The position numbers and the translations under genes were made by a program. Shown here piece after piece: positions 24,141 to 26,859 of a stretch of 26,859 bases of DNA (position 1 is its first letter; every line of letters starts with the position of its first letter). This stretch comes from Verrucomicrobia bacterium UBA6354 (GTDB taxonomy: Bacteria > Verrucomicrobiota > Kiritimatiellia > RFP12 > UBA1067): positions 1 to 26,859 of the forward strand of contig DJRS01000081.1 in assembly GCA_002440145.1 (NCBI GenBank), in the 5' to 3' direction. The notes beneath the pieces are model-generated. The model had not been told where the DNA came from. It was given only the letters and a program-made list of their open reading frames with translations, and did not search any database.

Positions 24141-24171
24141 ATTATACCATATTTGGACGCCGAACGGTCAA
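24141..24171 (-). promoter_or_regulatory. Promoter of obg-panB-queH
   Basis: TTGACC (24171-24166), 19 bp, TATAAT (24146-24141) preceded by TGG. The -10 is 10 bp from ATG 24130, so the leader is at most about 4 nt; no ribosome site is possible. Confidence 0.72.
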
Positions 24172-24205
24172 AAGAAACGTGCGCCACCTTCCGGGGGCGC
24201 ACGTT
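24172..24205 (-). terminator. Terminator of the ribosomal-protein operon
   Basis: AACGTGCGCC and GGCGCACGTT form a perfect 10-bp stem with a 10-nt loop, followed on the minus strand by TTTCTTTT, 25 bp after the rplI stop and directly before the obg promoter. A T-run also follows on the plus strand. Confidence 0.88.
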
Positions 24206-24229
24206 TTTCTTTGCGATTCCGCGCCGGAC

Positions 24230-24700
24230 TCAGGCCTCGGCGGCCGTCTGTTCGTCGAGAATCGTGATCTTGAACTTGACGAGGACGCCATGACCGAGGT
24301 CGATCGTCGCGTCATACTCGCCGACTTCGCGGAGCGAGTCCTCGATCGAGAGCTGGCTGCGGGCGATCTTGATGCCGCGGTTCGCCTCGATCGCCGCGAG
24401 AAGATCGCTGACGCTGATCGCGCCGTAGAGCTTCTTGCCGTCGGTCGTCGGGGCGGACACGGTGAGTTCGAGCTTCGCGAGCTTCTTGGCGACTTCAAGA
24501 GCCGCCTTCTTCTCCTCGGCCGCACGCGCCGCGCGCTCGGCTTCGAGCTTGCGGAGCTTGCGCTTGGCCGCTTCCGTCGCGACCGCCGCGAGACCCTTCG
24601 GGAAGAGGCAATTGCGCGCGTAGCCGGGGGCGACCTTGACGATCTCGCCGGCCTTGCCGAGCTTCTTCACGTTGTCCATGAGCATGACTTCGATATGCAT
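24230..24700 (-). CDS. rplI: 50S ribosomal protein L9
   Basis: 156 residues. Start ATG 24700 (MHIEVMLMDNVKKLGKAGE) follows AAAGGAG. The N-terminal domain has the L9 signature (KAGEIVKVAPGYARNCLFPKGLA), followed by the long charged helix (about 50-75) and the C-terminal rRNA-binding domain ending KITILDEQTAAEA. It binds 23S rRNA near the L1 stalk and helps maintain reading frame. Last gene of rplY-rpsF-ssb-rpsR-rplI. Confidence 0.97.
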   Translation of the reverse strand: MHIEVMLMDNVKKLGKAGEIVKVAPGYARNCLFPKGLAAVATEAAKRKLRKLEAERAARAAEEKKAALEVAKKLAKLELTVSAPTTDGKKLYGAISVSDLLAAIEANRGIKIARSQLSIEDSLREVGEYDATIDLGHGVLVKFKITILDEQTAAEA

Positions 24701-24717
24701 TTCAATGCTCCTTTCGC

Positions 24718-24948
24718 TTAGGCCATGAGCCCCATGTTGCGGGCGCGCTTGACGCCCTGGCGGATCTGGCGCTGCTGGGCGGCGGTGACGCCGGTGATGC
24801 GGGCGGGCAGAATCTTGCCGTAGTCCGTGATGTAGTACTTGAGCGTCTCGATGTCGTTGATGTCGATCGAGTCCTTCGGACCGAGCGGCGGACGCTTGCG
24901 CGCGGCGAATTCCTCGCCTGCGGATGAATTGGATTTCTTGAAAGCCAT
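24718..24948 (-). CDS. rpsR: 30S ribosomal protein S18
   Basis: 76 residues starting at ATG 24948 (MAFKKSNSS), preceded by AAAGGAAA. Core motifs SIDINDIETLKYYITDYGKILPARITG (described in parts: DIND, LKYYITDYGKI, PARITG) and QQRQIRQGVKRARNMGLMA are diagnostic of S18, which pairs with S6 on 16S rRNA. The S6-SSB-S18-L9 order is conserved in bacteria. The 17-bp gap to rplI holds its ribosome site. Confidence 0.97.
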   Translation of the reverse strand: MAFKKSNSSAGEEFAARKRPPLGPKDSIDINDIETLKYYITDYGKILPARITGVTAAQQRQIRQGVKRARNMGLMA

Positions 24949-24980
24949 TTCGGATTTCCTTTGAAAATAGTTTACTGTTG

Positions 24981-25433
24981 TCAGAACGGAATGTTGTCCG
25001 GGTCGTTCTCCAGCGGTTCCGCGGACGCCACCGGGGCGGGAATCGCCGCGGCGGCTTCGCCTTCGGAGAGAGGTTGACGCACAATCCCGCCCGCCAGGCG
25101 TTCGCCCTGCGGCAGGAACTTGATTGTGGAGGCGCGGACTTTCAGTTTCTGGTGCCGCACGCCGTCTTTCTCCCACGTATCCATCTGCAGGCGACCTTCC
25201 ACAAGGATCGTGCGCCCTTTGGTCAGATACTGTCCGCACAGTTCGGCCAGCTTGTCCCAGGCGTCCACGTCCACAAAGACGGGGAAATCCAGGAGTTGGC
25301 CGTTGCGGTCCTTCCGGCGCTCGTTCACGGCGAGTCCGAGGCGCGCGACTTTCATGCCGGTCGTACCGGTGGCGCGCACGTCGGGATCCCGCGTGAGGTT
25401 GCCCATCAGAATCACTCTATTGAACGAAGCCAT
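24981..25433 (-). CDS. ssb: Single-stranded DNA-binding protein
   Basis: 150 residues. OB fold from MASFNRVILMGNLTRDPDVR through FVDVDAWDKLAELCGQYLTKG and ILVEGRLQMDTW to about residue 110; a short Ala/Pro/Glu linker; and the acidic tip DPDNIPF, through which SSB recruits repair and replication proteins. Binds ssDNA, probably as a tetramer. Sits between rpsF and rpsR as is usual (22 and 32 bp gaps). Confidence 0.96.
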   Translation of the reverse strand: MASFNRVILMGNLTRDPDVRATGTTGMKVARLGLAVNERRKDRNGQLLDFPVFVDVDAWDKLAELCGQYLTKGRTILVEGRLQMDTWEKDGVRHQKLKVRASTIKFLPQGERLAGGIVRQPLSEGEAAAAIPAPVASAEPLENDPDNIPF

Positions 25434-25455
25434 GACGTACTTCCGTTATCCAAGG

Positions 25456-25845
25456 TCAAGCCTGCGCAACCTCCGCCTCGGCGGCCTGTTCGGCGACTTC
25501 CTTGCGCGCCAGACGCGCGGCACGGGCCTCGCGCTCGGCGGCGAGCTTCTCCTCGCGACGCTCGTCCACCGCGAGAACCTGCACGCGGAAGACTTCTTCG
25601 ACCAGGTGGTAGCGGTTGATCAGCTCTTCGACCTTGGACGGATCGAGCTCCACGCGCACTTTCACGTAGACGCCGTTCTCCTTCTTCGACATCGGGTGCG
25701 CGAACGTGCGCTTGCCGAGCGATTCCGTCGAAAGAACCGTACCGCCCAGGCGCGTCACTTCCGCCAAAGCCTTCTCGAGGTTCGCGTTGAGGACGTCGTC
25801 GCGCGAAACGCCGACGAAGATGTAAAGGATATCGTACTTCTTCAT
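25456..25845 (-). CDS. rpsF: 30S ribosomal protein S6
   Basis: 129 residues. S6 fold: MKKYDILYIFVGVSRDD, LGKRTFAHPMSKKENGVYVKV and VEELINRYHLVEEVFRVQVLAVDE. After about 95 comes a charged, Ala/Glu/Arg-rich tail (AEREARAARLARKEVAEQAAEAE), longer than in E. coli and probably helical. The start ATG shares its A with the rplY stop (TAATG). Partner of S18 on the ribosome platform. Confidence 0.95.
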   Translation of the reverse strand: MKKYDILYIFVGVSRDDVLNANLEKALAEVTRLGGTVLSTESLGKRTFAHPMSKKENGVYVKVRVELDPSKVEELINRYHLVEEVFRVQVLAVDERREEKLAAEREARAARLARKEVAEQAAEAEVAQA

Positions 25846-26531
25846 TACTTCTTCTCCTCCTTCTTGGCGGAATCGGCGGCCTTGGCCTCGTCTTCCTTGC
25901 CCTTCTTGATGACCTCGGGCGTCGCCGCGGTCGCATCCGCCGCGCCTGCCGCGCCCGGCGTCGCCGCCACGTCGTCCGGAGCCTTGACGACGGCCACGGC
26001 CAATTCGCCGCGCGTCACGATCGTCTGCTTTTCGCCCAGCTGCAGGTCGCGCACAAAGAGCGTCTGGTCGAGTCCGAGCTTGGAGACGTCGACTTCGAAC
26101 TTCTCGGCGATGTCCGTCGGGAGGCAGTCGACTTCGATCGTGCGCAGCACCTGTTCGAGAACGCCGCCGCCGAGCTTCACGCCGACCGCTTCGCCCACGA
26201 GGTACAGCGGCACCGTGACGCGGACCTTCTCGGTCAGCGACACTTCGCTGAAATCCACATGGATGGGAGTACCCGCCAGGACGTCGTTCTGCATTTCACG
26301 CATGAGCGCCGGAACCTCGGTACCGTTCATGTCCAGCGTAACCAACAGCTGCTTGCTCGCATGGCCACGCATCGCCATCATGAAGTCGTGCGCCGGCATC
26401 TTGATAAGTTCCGTACCGCCCTTCTTCATCTTCATCACGCTGCCGGGGATCATCCCCGTGCGGCGCAAACGGCGGACCGCGCCCGTACCCTGTTCGGTAC
26501 GCGCTTCCGCCTTGATCTTGATCTTATCCAT
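25845..26531 (-). CDS. rplY: 50S ribosomal protein L25, long CTC form
   Basis: 228 residues starting at ATG 26531 (MDKIKIKAEARTEQGTGAVRRLRRTGMIPG, given here as its key parts: EARTEQGTGAVRRLRR and GMIPG). The N-terminal half is the 5S-rRNA-binding L25 domain; the second half, with PIHVDFSEVSLTEKVRVTVPL and VLRTIEVDCLPTDIAEKFEV (about 90-185), is the TL5/CTC domain. The tail is Ala/Lys/Glu-rich. An upstream in-frame ATG at 26570 is less likely because the purine-rich GAAGAAAGAAAAGA lies directly before 26531. First gene of the operon; pth, often its neighbour, is absent here. Confidence 0.93.
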   Translation of the reverse strand: MDKIKIKAEARTEQGTGAVRRLRRTGMIPGSVMKMKKGGTELIKMPAHDFMMAMRGHASKQLLVTLDMNGTEVPALMREMQNDVLAGTPIHVDFSEVSLTEKVRVTVPLYLVGEAVGVKLGGGVLEQVLRTIEVDCLPTDIAEKFEVDVSKLGLDQTLFVRDLQLGEKQTIVTRGELAVAVVKAPDDVAATPGAAGAADATAATPEVIKKGKEDEAKAADSAKKEEKK

Positions 26532-26603
26532 TCTTTTCTTTCTTCGTTGTGACCGCCTGCTCTCGCGCACTCTACGCTACCCTCCGCGGCAAAACTGTTG
26601 GAG

Positions 26604-26633
26604 ATTATACCAAATTCAGCGGCTGATATGCAA
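26604..26633 (-). promoter_or_regulatory. Promoter of rplY-rpsF-ssb-rpsR-rplI
   Basis: TTGCAT (26633-26628), 18 bp, TATAAT (26609-26604) preceded by TGG. It gives a leader of about 65 nt with no clear structure or strong ribosome site beyond a purine tract. Confidence 0.72.
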
Positions 26634-26859
26634 GCCAAAAATGCAAGAAACCGGTCACGGAGAATTGTCTGCCTGCCCAAAAGCAAACGAAAGATTTTCG
26701 GTCAAACCCCGCACAGAGGCGAACGGCAAGATGGCGGGCGGAGCGTGCGAAGCCGCCAGGCGGACCGTCGGGGGAGCCTTTTGCGCCCGTCGGCGACCAT
26801 TCCCCCAAGAGAGGTGGGGCGGCGTTTCAAGGAAACCGCATCGCCGTTCCGGCGCAACG
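26634..26859. other. Right-edge stretch without a supported gene
   Basis: I see no convincing gene, tRNA or repeat. The short frames here lack ribosome sites and recognisable motifs. The base make-up is mixed, with an A-rich part at about 26680-26705. It may belong to the 3' end of something beyond the edge. Confidence 0.4.

Overview
The window is high-GC bacterial DNA. Its make-up suggests the PVC superphylum, most likely a Kiritimatiellae- or Lentisphaerae-type anaerobe from a gut or similar habitat. The pointers are a XylR-type regulator (LacI-like sensor plus AraC HTH), a DUF5696/DUF6259 hydrolase, secreted SUMF1-domain proteins, many secreted glycoside hydrolases without SusC/SusD, and an animal-like UDP-glucose dehydrogenase. 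This placement is inference; there is no rRNA in the window.

Region 1 (1-13080, all minus strand) is a glycan-degradation locus. In transcription order it holds a two-headed DUF5696-DUF6259 hydrolase (with a G11 tract and a C-terminal frameshift), a GH5-like (clan GH-A) enzyme, an 88-residue exported protein, a SUMF1-fold protein with its own promoter, a GH39-like enzyme with a nested domain, a clan GH-L (GH65-like) enzyme, and a GH106 alpha-L-rhamnosidase-like enzyme that runs off the left edge. Spacing is tight (overlaps to about 30 bp) and nearly all products carry signal peptides.

Region 2 (13166-17673) is sugar uptake and oxidation plus its regulator. A minus-strand operon encodes a short-chain dehydrogenase, an MFS transporter and a galactonate-dehydratase-like enolase-superfamily enzyme. 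The XylR-type regulator is divergent. A 36-bp element, 32/36 identical between its two copies, lies exactly 22 bp upstream of the -10 box in both the dehydrogenase promoter (16477-16512) and the DUF5696-DUF6259 promoter (13101-13136). I infer that the regulator controls both operons and itself: extracellular enzymes release a sugar, possibly a deoxysugar such as rhamnose, which is imported and oxidised.

Region 3 (17674-18279) has no gene. It holds a hairpin, seven 16-bp palindromes (AAACACCCGGGTGTTT) at a 23-bp period, further small palindromes, and the argS terminator.

Region 4 (18280-26859, minus strand) is housekeeping: ugd-argS; obg-panB-queH; and rplY-rpsF-ssb-rpsR-rplI, the last ending in a clear terminator.

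Promoters are unusually uniform (mostly TGG or TGC directly before TATAAT). In four cases the -10 sits only 6-10 bp from the start codon, which predicts leaderless or nearly leaderless mRNAs (the regulator, ugd, obg and the DUF5696-DUF6259 gene). Long open frames opposite many genes are high-GC shadows and are left out.
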